The notes beneath the pieces were generated by a model. That model saw only the letters and a program-made list of their open reading frames with translations. It had not been told where the DNA came from and searched no databases. 64,000 bases of DNA from Antedon bifida (lineage: Eukaryota; Echinodermata; Crinoidea; Comatulida; Antedonidae): NCBI GenBank assembly GCA_963402885.1, contig OY727102.1, forward strand, positions 12,214,001 to 12,278,000, written 5' to 3'. Below are positions 43,401 to 58,400 of the stretch, one piece after another. Made by a program: the position numbers and the translations under genes. Position 1 is the stretch's first letter, and each line of letters opens with the position of its first letter.

Positions 43401-46400
43401 CCACTCCTAAAGACTTGTAATAAGTCTTTGTTTATGTAGAGCATCTTGTGTATATGTTTGTCATGTGAACAGGAGAGCCACCTTTGAAAGAAGGACAGTG
43501 ATTGAGTTCACTTGTGGTTATCCTTGGCAATTTGCCTAAAATTGAATAAAAAAAAAAAAAAAAATATGGTAGTGATATGACATTTGTTTTGTCACATAAA
43601 CTGAATAATCAATAATGAAAAGGTATTTGTGATTAATCTGTCATTTTTCTTTTTATACAGACTTGTAAAAATAATATACGGACTTTGTTTAGCAATGTAC
43701 AACAACTAAAGGAAGGGCAATTTGAAGGATGGAAAGACCTATTAAAAAAGTAAAAATTCAAATTTTATTCCCTTATGATTTACATGTATTTACATGTATG
43801 CATGATATTGATGTGGTTGACAGATGATGAGCTTTCAACGACCTAGGAACAAGTCATGTTAATTAATTGTGCGCAGGGACATTGTTCCTCACTATTCTCT
43901 CTCTCTATTCTGATCGTGACACAGTTTTTGTTGTTCAGATGATGACCAACAATGCATGAATGTGTAGGTCATAAGTGGTCGGCTCAATTCTAAGTATTTA
44001 AGCACCGTAATAGAAAGCATGGCTTTTAATTTTTAAATTTTTAAAAACAATTTTTGTTATGTTCCTGCAGAGTTGAAGCTCTTGACAAGCGTGCGTCTTC
44101 CATCGAATCCTACAAAATAACAGTGAAGCCAATGGTGTCACCAAAACCAGCAGCTGTGCAACTTGACCCCAAGCTACTAGCATCAATCAATGAACACATC
44201 ACCTGGGTTGAGAATAAATCGGTGAGTCTTTTTTCTATCACAGAGGGAAATTGAAAGTTTAAAAAGGTATGTCATAACAACAACATAGGCGAACATTTTG
44301 GTTCCCTGAAAACACAGATAATCTACAGTGGTACCATATTTACAGATACCCTTTCCTTTCTGTCATAAAGTACCACTTAGAAAGTTCTTTAAATCGTTTT
44401 CTCTGAGTGTCTGAAAACTGTCAAATTCAAAAAATTTACTTAAGATAGAACGCAGCATAGTAAAACAAAAATTGCATTAATGCTTATTACAGTATTTAAT
44501 GTTCAAATGTATGTTCAATCTGTAATTTATATCTCTTCTTTAAACAGGTTGAAATTTCAAACACCTCGTATGGAACAGACTTGGCAAGCATTCAAAATGC
44601 AGTATCCAAGGCTCGATTTGATGAGAAATCTATCCAGGCTTACAAAAACAACATTGATCGTTGCCGGCAAACTCACAAAAAGTTAATGGGAGATGAACGC
44701 GAGCACTACGGAAAACTTCTTGCAAAACTTGATGAAGGTTTCAATCATCTGAAGGATATGGCCAGTAAACGCATCGGTGACTCAGATGTGTTATTGAGGT
44801 TTGTCCAAGAAGCTACAGAAGAACTGATGTGGTTGGATGAGAAGGAGGAACAAGAGTCTGCACGTGATTGGAGCGCTAAAAACTTAGACATAGAGGAATT
44901 GGAGAGACACCACATGGTGAGTTGAAACAGTATTCTAGGTAAAACTTTCAAGGTAGAAGAAATATATATGCAAGAACATTTTTATTTAAGAAACAGCCTA
45001 ATTTTGAACAAACCTTTTTTTGACTAAATAGATACTATAGCCAAACCCAGACCAACACATTATTAATTTTATTAAATGTTTATTTCAGAGTCTACTCCAA
45101 GAAATTGAAGCAAGAGAGAAGCCATTTAATACAATTCTTGAAAGAGGTCAACAGTATGTACTACAGCACCATCCAGGATCTGAAACCATTAGGGTAAGAC
45201 TGCATGTCAACATGCAATATTAAATCTCTTGGATCTAAATGAATTATTAAAACAATTTGTAGTTATTCTTGAAAAGAAAACACCAGATTTAAGGTCTAGA
45301 TTTTCATTTTTTCTTGCTGTACTAGACACAGATATTGTGAATAAGAACATCCATCGCATATACATATTTGGAAACCCCAAAAATTTAAGATTTCAAAATA
45401 CACATTTATACTCTTTATCTTCTAGGCCTATATGACAACAATGCAGTCCCAGTGGGCGTGGTTGATTCAGCTCTCAGCATCCATGGAAACTCAATTAAAA
45501 TATGCTGCCGAATATCATCAGGTAACCCTAGGCTTAGCTCACAAAATTACCCACATTTCTTTGAGGTCACATGGGTATTAAACTATTCTGAAACAGTATA
45601 TATTCTTATGTTTTACCTAATATTGATTTATGTCTATATTTCTTGAATTCAATATTTACACACATTCACGAACAAAATACTAAGAAAAAATTACAAAATT
45701 TGTCATAAGTTTATTTTCATGTACTCTAGTTGATCCCTCCAGTTTCCTTAATATTCCCCTGGAATGTGATTTCATCAATAATAACACAACCAAATTATTA
45801 TAAATAAATCCATATTTTGTTTTTCATCACAATTCATGCATATTTATAACTTTGTTTTGCAATTTTAATTTTGATTGCTATTATGTCATGTTCAACTAAT
45901 ATCATTTACATTAGGCATTCGTTCTATTTCATATGTTCATGTATGTCATTGCATTGTACTGTTTCTGTTAGTCCGCTATGTTTTGCCATGTGGCTAATTT
46001 TTGTAATGCATGATTTATTAATTTGCATGGTCATTAGAATGAAGTAGATTGGTTTCTGGTTTGTTTATGCTAATAACTTGCATGTGGCCAAAATTGTGCA
46101 TGTTTATCATTTTTATTACATTATATTAAACAGAGACAATCGTTAAACCATCACACTAAACACATACTGTACCTAAACACAAACTTACTGTACATATGAG
46201 CAACAACTGTACATATATACTGTGTCAAACTGTACATATATACTGTGTCATACTATACACATACTGGGCAATACTGTACATATACTGGGAAATATTTTAC
46301 ATATACTGGGCAATACTGTACATATACTGTGTCAAACTGTACATATACTGTGTCATATACTGTGTCATATACTGTGTCATATACTTTACATATACTGTGT

Positions 46401-49400
46401 CATATACTTTACATATACTGTGTCATATACTGGGAAATACTGTACATATACTTTGTCATACTGTACATTTACTGTGCAATGAGTATATTGCTTATAATAT
46501 ACATTAAAACTAATTAAAGATAAACACAATTCAAACAGTTTTAGTTTTGATATATTACTCAAATACTTATGTTTTATATTTAAAATCATATTTTTTTAAA
46601 CATTCAAAATATCTAGTGCATACATTTTTTAAACAGTTCATTCAAATGTGTTTTGATAGTGTTTATAACTATTGAGCTTTGCTAAATCTAGCCAGCTATT
46701 CAAACTTAGGGATTTTTGTTTATTTATTGTGGTGGGTTGTATTCAACATATTTGTATCACACCATACAGTATTTCTGGTCTCACTACATCATTTTTATTT
46801 TTTGTTTTCTTGTTGCTATGTCTGGTGGCGTTTGTCTTATCGGCATGCTTTAAACAAATTAACATGAAAGGCACTAAATGACGAATGATGACGCATTTTA
46901 GAGCTAGAAATAAGGTATCGAACAGCATGCTTGAAAAAGCTAGAAATTAAATTTGTATACAGAAATTCCAAATGCATACAAAGGCATAAAAATCATTAGT
47001 GTATGCATAAACAGTTTACGATAGAAAATACCTTCTTTGAGGTCAGAGGTAAGGTTTGTTGACCCGCGTTGTCAACTGTCATCATCGCGATACATCTTTT
47101 GAATCCGCGTTTTTCCCATCTGCACATAAGTTAAGTTCCTTCAAGGTTTTCAACTCATAGGTAAGTTTTTTTTTCTTTTGTATTACTGTTATTTATTTTT
47201 CATAAATGTCATAGCTCTGTATAGTGAACATTATTCAGCATTTGATTTCTATACTAATTTCTCATGTATCATGCTAATAAATTCTTTTTTTCAATAACTT
47301 ATGTTATGTTGTTTGGTTAATGCATGTTTGGTTTTGAATAATAACTCCTTATGTATGTTTTTTTACACTTATTAATGTGTTGTTTCCTTCCCTCCGCTTA
47401 GTTTTTTAATGATGCAAGAAATTGTGAGCAAAGAATGGTGCAATATATACAGGAATTAAATTCCCAATACAACCCAGTAGACTCAACAGAACAGCAATTA
47501 GATGACCTTATCATTGCAATGGAAGTAGGTCAAATCTTTTTCTTTATTTATTTTAAACTTTTATATCATTGATACAAATGATGCATTACAATTACAATTC
47601 TGATTTTTTGCGACAACCGTACAAAAAAAAAGTTTCATCTACATGACTTTGATATCTGAATCCCAAGGGCCTAGAATCAACCCACTTTCCAAACCAAACT
47701 CAATGATGTATGCGAATAGTACATTTATTTGATGTCATGAGTGCTAGGTCAAAGGTCGTCCAAAATCAAAAGATTCCTTTTAATGCCCAATTAGTATTCT
47801 TTCTACAAAATCAAACACAAAAACATTCTTAACATTTTTATTATCGTTTTCAGCTTTTTGCTTGTAAGCTATCATTATACTTTATCGTAACAAAATCTTT
47901 ATTTTTTAGAAAATGAAAGAGAATATTTTAAAACTGCAACCCGTCCTTTTAGAATTAAATAAGATAAGCCAACAGGTAGTGCCATTAAAGCAACGCAGAC
48001 AACCTCTTAATGGACGTATCGCAGTGTACGCGGTTTGCAGTTACTCTGGTATTGATGTAAGTATCATTCTTATAAAATTACTCTGTCAACCATGTTAAGC
48101 AAGCACTATATTGTTAAGTTACACTCCACATAAAGGTGTCCAAAAAGCTCCATGAGTACATTGGGTGGAGAAGTGTGCATTACAAATTCTGTTCAGAATT
48201 ATAACAGTGACTAGTTTTATTCATAAACCTTATTCCCTTAAACAAAAGGAGCTTAACATTTTAAAATACATAAAATTGTTTTTGACAGATATCTGTTTCA
48301 AGAGGTGAGAAGTGTGTTCTTCTAGACAATTCAGACAGACTGAAATGGAAGGTGATAAACACAGTAGGACGTGAGGGTACAGTCCCTGGCATTGTGTTCA
48401 TGATTCCGCCTCCATATGATGGAGCCATTCAGTTAGCAAAACAGTAAGTTCTCCATTCCAATATGGAAGGAAACAACTTCTGGCCTAATTAGACTATTAT
48501 TATGGAAACTGTTAATTGGTATATATACGTATGTATGTTTTGTTTATGTATTAATTCATATTGTTAATACATTCTACCTAAGGGACGTCCAAGCGATTAA
48601 AACAGCCCAAGCTGTGCATATGTATACACATGTTTGAGTGACTGCCATCAACATTTTTATTACTTAAAAAAAATTTTTTTTTTTTAACTTTTTTAAATCT
48701 TGACAGACTTGAGGTGAAATTTCAAGAATGCTTAACATTTTGGAGTACTACTTACACCAAGCTGATGCAGCGACGCCTTGAATTGACTGATTCTGCACAA
48801 GGCTCTATCACAACAACTGAAGAGAGGACTGTGAGAACAGTTAATGGTGAGTATAGAATTACTTGCGTTTACTTACTGTACTGTAGGACTATAATCTGTA
48901 TTCTAATGTGTGTGGAGATTGGCTGACCCCATAGATATAAGAAGTAGATGGTCAAATCTAACATAGTCCTGGCGCTGTGGGCATGACTTTGCTGTCATTC
49001 AATTGGCTTTCTTGTGAAACAAATTTCATTTTAGTGCATCCAAGTGTTATATCTAATAAATAATAGTACTTTTCACAATAGGTTGATAGGCTAATTTTTT
49101 TTTTTATTTTTTTTATTTTCTTGTAGAACAAACCATCACAATGTCTACTGTTACAGTTGAGCATAGCTCAGTCCCATCTATGCAAAAAGACACAGGTAAA
49201 TAATAAACACTCTTAAATCCCATATAACATAAACAAACTTGTATTATTACCCAACACAACCATTCTTTTTGTGGTCTATTTTTTATATTGTAAACAAATA
49301 TCGAACTCTATGAACACCGATAACTTTAAAAGAATAAGGATTTTCCAAATTTTCAAAAGTTATCAAATTTGTTAATTGAAATTGTATTATGAAAAGCAAA

Positions 49401-52400
49401 CTTTCTAAAAACAATTTGGCCAACTAAAAGGTGAACAGTAATAGAAACAGGTGACGGTGTATGAAACGAATCTTTTCTTATAACTGCCACCAAAAAATAT
49501 AAACAAATGAATATGTATATCTGAAAGACATCACCTGTCTTGTCATCAAGATCTACATTTTCAGTTCTACGTAAACAGGAAAGCAGGCCAGACTTTGTAG
49601 TTTTGTTACTATTATAATAACTATTAATATTATTAACTTTATTGTTGAATATTGTAACTTTGTTGTGGCTTATAATTTGATAACTATACTATGCCTGCAA
49701 TTTATAACAACATAATTCAAATGTATGCATGTTTGTATGGAAGTGAAGAAATAGAAGTTCAATAGTACCTTGCTTATGTTTGTTGATTCCTGATTTAATC
49801 ATCTCTTTAGAACATTGCTGTTTTCTTATTTATAAAAAGTCATAATTTTAGTTTTTGCTTTTTCGCTGAACCTTTTATTTTCCCCGCTTCCTTCAGTTTT
49901 GTTTCAAGGTACATGGACCCATACGTCCGATACGAAATCTAATATGGCCGACACTGTCAGGCTTTCCAATGGTTCCCTTGATCTTTGTGATCAAGAGGTG
50001 CAAGCTATTACAGCCCGCATTCAAGGTAACTCCCCTCCTGAAATATTGGAACGTTCCTTTGGGTTAAAGATTATACTACTATTTATTGCTTGTTAATCAT
50101 TTCTTGTTTGGTATTCTTTATTTTATATATTTCATTTGTCTATTTAATTATACACCTTTACAATTTGACTTTTTTGTTTCCTTTTTACTGTATATAAGTC
50201 TTTGTATGCTACTAATTTATCTATAACTATTAATTAATTATATTAATCTAATTATTTATGCATAATTAATACTGATTGGCATGCTTTGGATAGACCATTT
50301 TTACACAATTGAACAAGGATTATTATTTGGCTGATGTTGCTTTTTTGGCAAAGATTTTAAAAATAAAGTCAATGCAAAATTAGCACAGAAATATAATTCA
50401 AAAGGATTTCATTCAGTTTTGAATGATTTTTACTGTTAACATTTCAAAAATTTAAAAGTATACATATAAAAATGGTCTAGCCTAAATAATATTTTGTATT
50501 GTTTATCAGCTTATTTGTATTGCATGTTTGTAGGAGATGACCATGATTCAAAAATAACCTTTAACCTGGAAGTACTTGGTATTGACCTCAAAAGTGAGCT
50601 TGATAGTCTCAGTCACCTGCTCGATTCCATGTGTTCAGAAGGTACAACATCATTACTAATCACAACGTCTGATTCCATAAAATTACTGATTTGAAAATAC
50701 CCTATAAACATGGGAACAATCAGCAAATATAAAAAAGCTATTTTCTACAGTATGTTTCGGTTTGCATTTTCTGCTGTTCTTTGATCAGTTTGGAAAAGAG
50801 CTACAAAGTGTAATAATTACAATACATTTTTTGGCCTTACTATACAGCATAATGATAATCTGGCTAAAGCTGTATGATCCATGTCAAAGGTCAACATTTT
50901 TGTATAGATTGAGAACTTTGATTCTGTCCTACATTACAGAGTCTTTTAATTTTTTTTTGTACCTAATTTGACAAACTCATTTGCATTTTGGGCATGTGTT
51001 CTTTCTATTACTTTATTGTGTATTGCATCACTTTCATTGGATTGCATTTACCATAAACAGTTTTTTTAAAGAAATTTTTAGCTAATTAATATAATATTTT
51101 TAAATTAGTAAATTAAATTTTGCTTACATACAATATTATTAAGTGAATATGCACTTTCCCTACCAGAAAATGTATAGATATTCATAATTTATTGTTAATT
51201 GAAATAGTTAAATACTGTACAGTATATACAAACAACTCACTGACTCAAAAGTTGTTTTTGATTCCAATTAATTATGTGGTTTTCTTTATTTGTTCTACAA
51301 ATGAATATTTTGTAGGTGATAAAAGTGCAGTGCCTAGTAATCTAAGTGAGGATATTAGTAAATTCTTGAAGATATTACAAGATCTTCAGGAGAAGCTATG
51401 TCAACAACTGCAAATGGTGAAGTTGCCAGCTGATAAGGAGACCATTACAGGTCTACAAGATACAATAACGGTATGTTATATTATACAGTATTATTATCAC
51501 CTTTTTAACATGCATTCAGTAGCAGATTGATTCATTTGCTTCTCCATGTTCTTTGGCAATTTGCGTATATTACTTTCAACTAATTTATTTTATTCATTTA
51601 TTTTATTTTATTATTTTATTTTATTATTTTCTAGACATTCCATACCCATCTTACCACTTTACAACCACGATATGACCAATTACGGCAAAATTTGGAAAAT
51701 GCTCTTAAAAAGGAAGACCGACCAGAATTAAGAAAGGAACTTGGACTTCTTTTAGATACTTGGGATAAACTCTACAATATGTCTAGTGCTGTTGCAGAAA
51801 GGTGAGTGTTTCTGAAAAATTACTTCATTGTTTAATGCCCATGCACCTGATACCAAATCCAATATGGCTGACACTGTGGTTGAAACTATTTGGTATTTTG
51901 GTTTGTTTCTTTCAGAATCTGTGAGATCAATGTGGTACAGTCAACTCTAGAACGTGCACGAGATGTGGTTGAAAGTAGCGAGCGTTCTCTATTGGATCAA
52001 GATGGTATGTCAGCTGACCTGGATAAAATACAAGTTCAATATGACACACTACAGGTATGTACAAGTAATATTAATATGTCATTGTTATATAGCGCCTAAT
52101 TCTCAAAGTCCTTTTTAAATCAAACATGTAAGGAAACATCCATAATGTTGCAGCTAGTTATCAGCGCAGTTTGTGCTTTTTCCTTTACATTACATTGAGT
52201 AGTAATTCATTTTTCTGGTGAGACTGTCTAGGGATTTTTTACATATACAGGTGGTGTAGCCAAAAAATAAATATCTATCAATAGACAGACCAAATACTGT
52301 TTTATTTCGCTGGATGGTACTGTATTTAAAACATCATTAATCAAGCACACAGGAATATACATAATGGAAATTTTCCAGTAAGCTTTGTAGACCACATTCA

Positions 52401-55400
52401 TTATTTTTTGAGATTGTTTTTTATCAAAAATATTTACTTTTTAAGGAGCTACAAAGAACTCTGCCACCATTCCAGACCGTCATTGACAAACTTGTGAAGA
52501 GTGCCATTATGGTGAAAAAGTTATCCCAGAAGGCACCGTTGCCAGATGACCATATTCTACAGAAGGATGTTAATGAGATTAACAATCGTTGGGACAATGT
52601 TTGTGTTCAGACCCACGAAAGGTAAGTACAGGCGGCAAAGAGTATTTACCTGTATAGGCTGCCTCTCTCATAGATTTTATGTGTCATGTGTTTGTTAAGA
52701 AATGTTATTAGGATACAAATATCAACAAAACTTAGTCTGGGACATACCCAAACTTATATGACTAGATTCCTCCAGTTCATCTCTCTGCATACAAGTATCC
52801 ATCTGTAGTACATCAATGTATGCGAGTGCTGGTCTTCCTTCAAAGAAGGATTAGAGCAGAATAAAACCTTTCTCTTGTTTCTCTATCTTGAGCATCCCTT
52901 TTCTTGTACCATATCTTGTCCATATGTCAATATTTCATATAAATTGTGGAATCTGTATATAACATATCCTTGTCTTAAGAAATTAGTAGATAATGCTTTT
53001 TAAAAAATTTGTTGAAGAAGTATTTATGTATTTTGAAAAATGAATTCAAATAAAACAAAATAATATTTCATTTAATAAAAAAGGTTAATGAGGCTAGACA
53101 TAGCAAGTGATAAACTACAAGAATTGGATGAATTGTTAACAAGAGAAAATAACTGGATATCAGAAGCAGCCGTTACTCTACTTAAATTTGAAATCATCGG
53201 CCATGATATGATGTCCGTACAGCAACAATACCAGGCTGCAAGAGTCTTTAATTCAGAGGTTGAAAACCGCAGACCAAAGATTGAGGATGTGCTACTTAAA
53301 GGCAGAGAATTTATTGAACAAGTAAAGGTAACTGAACTCGAATTCACTTATTAAAATAAGTTTTTAATTAGTTGACAATAATACATTGAAACATATCTGG
53401 TGTATAATGTGTAAAGCCTTTATGCACTTTACATTAAAAAAACAAAAAAAGAGAGAGCTTTTTCTGTAAAATTCAAACTGAAAAGACTAAAATTTTATTT
53501 AGTTAATGTATGTCAACCAATCAAAACCAATTTTTGTATTTTATGTGATTGGGATTTTTTACCCATTGGTTTCCTTGCAATAAATGAAATAAGAAAATTA
53601 ATGTTGGTTCTACAACTAGGTTTATGATGCAGCACAGGAGAACTACATGAAACAAGTTGACGAATATCATGACATGTCTACCTCAAAACGCCCTCGTCTC
53701 GAATCTGGAGCAGAAATAATCCAAAAAGAACTTGAAACATTCAAGACACGGTACGAGGAACTGTCAATGAATGTGACTGACAGAATTGAAGTCATTGGTT
53801 CGGTTGGAAAACAACTAAATGTAAGTTGTACATTGGTTCTTTTAGTTGTCTTTGCAAGAATATTCTTGTTAAAACATGAAGTTTTGATTATTCTCACAGG
53901 TATCAATCATAAGTGTTTTAAAGAGCCTAATTCTCTATAAAATGAATCTGAAAAGTCATTCTTTGTCTAAATATTCTATGCTTAAAAGAATTTGAATACT
54001 GGATAATATACATGCTTACCTACATGATTGGTTGTTGTAAGAAAAAATAATGTTTTGGGATGATACAATTTGATAAAAATGTTTTTACATGAAAAAGAAA
54101 GAGAAATATTACACTCATTGGTGGTGATTTAACTACACTACCTTCTAATGTGATGTATATTACAATACATATTGTAGTATACAGTGTTATGTATAATATT
54201 ATATACTACAATATGTTGATAACCACACAGAGTCATGTATATTATCTTCAGTGTTTGAATTACTAATTGACAATGTCACTGTAAGTAATAACAATACCCG
54301 CACCCACTTCAGTGTCTACTGCTTATTGCTACTATGGGTAAATCAATTGCCTGTGGTAGCAGACAGTGCCACTACATGATATGAACTTTCATGTTTAACA
54401 GCTACATAATAATATGCTATTGATGTTTTACCAAAAATACTAGTAGAATTAACAGCTTTTAATAGTATAGTCTTATGCTATTGGTGTTTTACAATTGTGT
54501 CCACAGGCATCTTAAAATTATCTTATTCTTGTGTTGGAGAAAGTATATGTACTAAATAGTATCTTTACAATAATGAGTAATACAGTGAACTCAAAACAAA
54601 ATCTTCTTCAGCAGCCAAATAATTCTCTGTTTGTTAAAATGCATTAATTTATGAGCCAACCCAAGTTTGTCTGGAGAAACTGTACTTTATTATTTAACAA
54701 TAACACATGCAATATATGTATCACCAATATTATACTTTATTACAGTTATAAATAATATATATCATCACATATTATTATTATTAACGTTCCATTTAAGTTA
54801 CATTTTCTGCATGGACATCTGAAAAACCTACACAAATTATTGTAATTTATTTGATCTCAAAATGCAATATTTGCTGCTATGATTTATGATTTAAATTTCT
54901 CATTGCAGAAAATGTTTCTTAATAATAATTGATCATTTTAACTATATCACCACAACAATCTGTAGAAATTAACTTTTATTCAATAATTTCATGAGTATAC
55001 ACATCCAAGAAGTATAGAAAAGTTTGCTGTTTTCTCTGGGGTATTTTTCTTTTACAGCTTTACGTTATTTTCTAATGGCAATACAGAATGATTCCATCCT
55101 CATTTTTAGTTGTTAGGTTTGCTATCATCTGTTTAATAATATACTTTAGAATTTAAATATTGTCTGCCTTGCTGATACCTCATTAGCATGTATGATATTT
55201 GAATATCAATTCCACCAAAATCAAAATGGCTTCCTGTCTGCCCAACGGAGAGCATGTGCAGAAGTGTCATTTTATGATGTTGGCAAACCTTTTTCCTGAT
55301 TGGCTAATTAAGTTTTGTTTTTCCTGATTTTATAAGGTAAGTGGTATGCTTGAATTGCTGTTCATTTTTCTATTTACCCTCCCTCTGCATGCCATAACAA

Positions 55401-58400
55401 TTCTATAGTATTGGATGTTTTAGTGATCATAAATTACTTGTAGCATGGTAAATAACTTCTTAAACATCCTGTAGCATGGAAAAGGCTAACTAATATTTCG
55501 CATGAAACAAGTATGTTTCATTAAGGTGTAAGATTTTTACATAAATACCTTTCTTGTTTTCTGTGCACAAAATGTTAGTACTTAACTATAAACTGTGGTA
55601 TATCTTGTTTCTGCACATTTTGCTATTGAAAAATGTTTTCCTTATACATTTTGTGTAACGGTGGTTGTAATAATCATTGAAACTTGTACTTTATTTGTGG
55701 TTTGGTAAACGATGTAATTTCTAACCTGTAATAAACTTGTGTGTATTCATTTCTTGTCCTTAATCTGGTTTGCAATGCAAAGAACTTTTTTTATTTATTT
55801 TTAAATGGTTAATGATTTGAGGTAGTTTCTTAATATATGTTTTAAATTGATTGTAGAAAATTGAGTTGAATGTAGAAATGATTAATTTAGATTGTAATTA
55901 ACTAATTTGATTTATATTTGTAGAATTATATAAAATACACATCCAATAAAAATGCAATTACCTTTTTTGATGAAGCTTTTTTCATTTTCCACAGATTGAT
56001 GTTGCAAATTTAAATCCGTTGGAAATCTCCTCTTTGTCTCCTATCCAAGTTGAGATGATACATAGAAGATTAATTCTTCATCAACCATCAATTAAACAAT
56101 TCATTGAATATCAAACTTATCCAAGAGGTTCACAATATCAATCAGGAACAAGTTGTCCTGAGACGATCTTACCAGCTTTATCACATGACACCAGGGTAGT
56201 AAGACCGAAGGAGAGACATCCTCCAGTTGGTCAGTTAAAGAAGCAGAAGTCACCATCAGTGATTAAAAAAAATGTTTCTTTTCCTGAAGTCCCAGTAATG
56301 GAAGAATTAGTGATAAGTACTCAAGAATGCAATGTGGATAGTATGGAGGTTCATCTATCACCAGCAATAGAATGCGTGGAGACTGTAAAAGGAAAGAAAC
56401 CCAAGAAAATCTCAAAAGACAACCAACCTTCGACCTCAGAAAAAAGTTCTTTGTTGTCAACTATCTCTAAGTGGTGGAAGTCATTAGATTCTGGGAATGA
56501 GCCTTCTTCTCCAACTGATGAATATGTGGTAATAACTACTCCAGTTGCTAATGAAGATACATTTCAATATCAATTGGACACTGTGAATGAAAATGTAAAT
56601 CGTCCTTCAGAATTAAAAATAACTAGAACAGAACTATCAAGAAAAGAGCAGATTTCTTCATCGGGTGATGAAGTAGCACTGAAGCCCAATTTGACACATT
56701 CAGAAGTTCATAAGACATCTTATTCCACTGACAGCAGCTCAGCAATAGAAGATTCACCAAAAACCAATTTAAAACCAAAAGTATCAACACAATTGAATGT
56801 TTCAAATAACAATCCAGAGCAGAATAAACAGAACCTAGATGTTACTTTGAAAGGTACACTTCACCAACATAGTAAAGGATTAATTTCTAAAGGGAAAGAT
56901 GATAAAAAACCTAAAAAGTCACCCATCAAAAAAGCTTCAAAAAGTGATACTGGAAAAGTAACAAAGAAAATGTTACCAAATAAACCAACTAAGAAAGAAA
57001 CTAAAATAAACACCACTGGTAAAGATATTGAAAACATACCAGTAGTAAAATCAATCACTCAAGTTGAAAATGAGCCATCATTGAAAATGTCAAGAAAGAA
57101 ACTTCCTGAGATAAAGAAATCTAATGATGACACAAAAGAAAAGAAAGTTTTAAAACATGTTAAAAAAGACTCATCCTTATTTACAAAAGGAAAGAAAGAG
57201 AAACAACTAAGTAAAGAAAAGCAGCCTGACAAAAATCCCAAGATAAAAAAAAAAGAAAGCTCAATAATGGCTTCATTCACAAGATTATTGGCACCATCAA
57301 AAGATGGTTCTTTAAAAGTGGATACCTCTGAGGATGAAAAAAGTATTCATAAAAAAGATGGTGGTGATTCCTTGATAACTATTGAAAACATAACAATAAG
57401 CCAAAATGGTCACACAGAAATTAATGGAAATAATGAACCAAGTATCCAAGAAATTCAATTAAAAGATACAAAACTAGACCAACAGGTATTTCCGAAAGAA
57501 TTTAAAGAAGAAGGAACAAATTCATCTTTAAACAATTCCAATATATTTGGTATTACATCAGTAGCAATCAGTGTCTCTGGTGGATCAAATAAACCTGTTG
57601 AAATTCCAGATAATATGGAACACCAGGTTGTATCAACAACGTACAAGATGACAAGTTCTACAATTCGTCCAATTGAGGAACATGAACAAGAAAATATGTT
57701 GTCAAGTTTCACACCTGGTTTAATATTGAATCCAAGACCTTCTGAATTGGAAAGCGGAACTCTTGTGCCACCAGTAACAACAGTGGAGAAACCATTGTTA
57801 GCATTAAACGTTTCTGGTGTTTCTGTATCTGCACAAGAGGAAACAACAAAAAAGAAAAAAGGAAAATATAGAATGGTTATCGAGAGTTCATCTATCATGA
57901 CAAAAGAGATTATCAGTGAACCATTTCATCCATCCACTGAATCCATTACTTCGTTAGGAAAACGATCAAATGATGTACATGGATCTCCTCAGGATATTGA
58001 GGAACACATTTCTTTCAAAGCTGTTCCCACTGAAAATGTTTCACCAGAAGTCATACCTGTTGTGCATGCGTGTATTGAGAATAAAAAGAAAGAGAACACT
58101 TCTTTGGAATTTCAAATTCCGTCAATAACGTCTGAGAGTGATCACCAGATAATTAAAGAAGAGACTATAGTTCCATCTACAAAGACTTCAGTTGAGTTCA
58201 AGATGCCACAAATTACTAAGGTTAATGAAAATATGATCATGCAAAGAAAGTTAATAATAAGTGTAGATGATATAATCCAAATTCCAAGAAAATCTGTAGA
58301 GGATATTTCTAGTGAATATTGTGATGACATCCAAAAACTTCTTGCACTTGAAGAAGGAGATCATGTTCCTACACCAGAAACTGGTAATGTTATAATTGAC

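Noticed and set aside
46196..46517. Three overlapping Tyr/Cys/His-rich frames
   Set aside because: Artefact of the TACTGTACATATACTGTG minisatellite in intron 16.
55220..55345. G+C-richer patch with ATGGCTTCC and a good GTAAGT, possibly an extra first exon
   Set aside because: The ATG frame hits a stop before the donor, and no acceptor makes an open exon that fits phase 0.
57455..57898. 147-residue minus-strand frame and similar minus frames within exon 30
   Set aside because: Shadow of the long plus-strand exon, which has proper splice sites and phase. Serine/phenylalanine-rich reading of a lysine/glutamate-rich gene.
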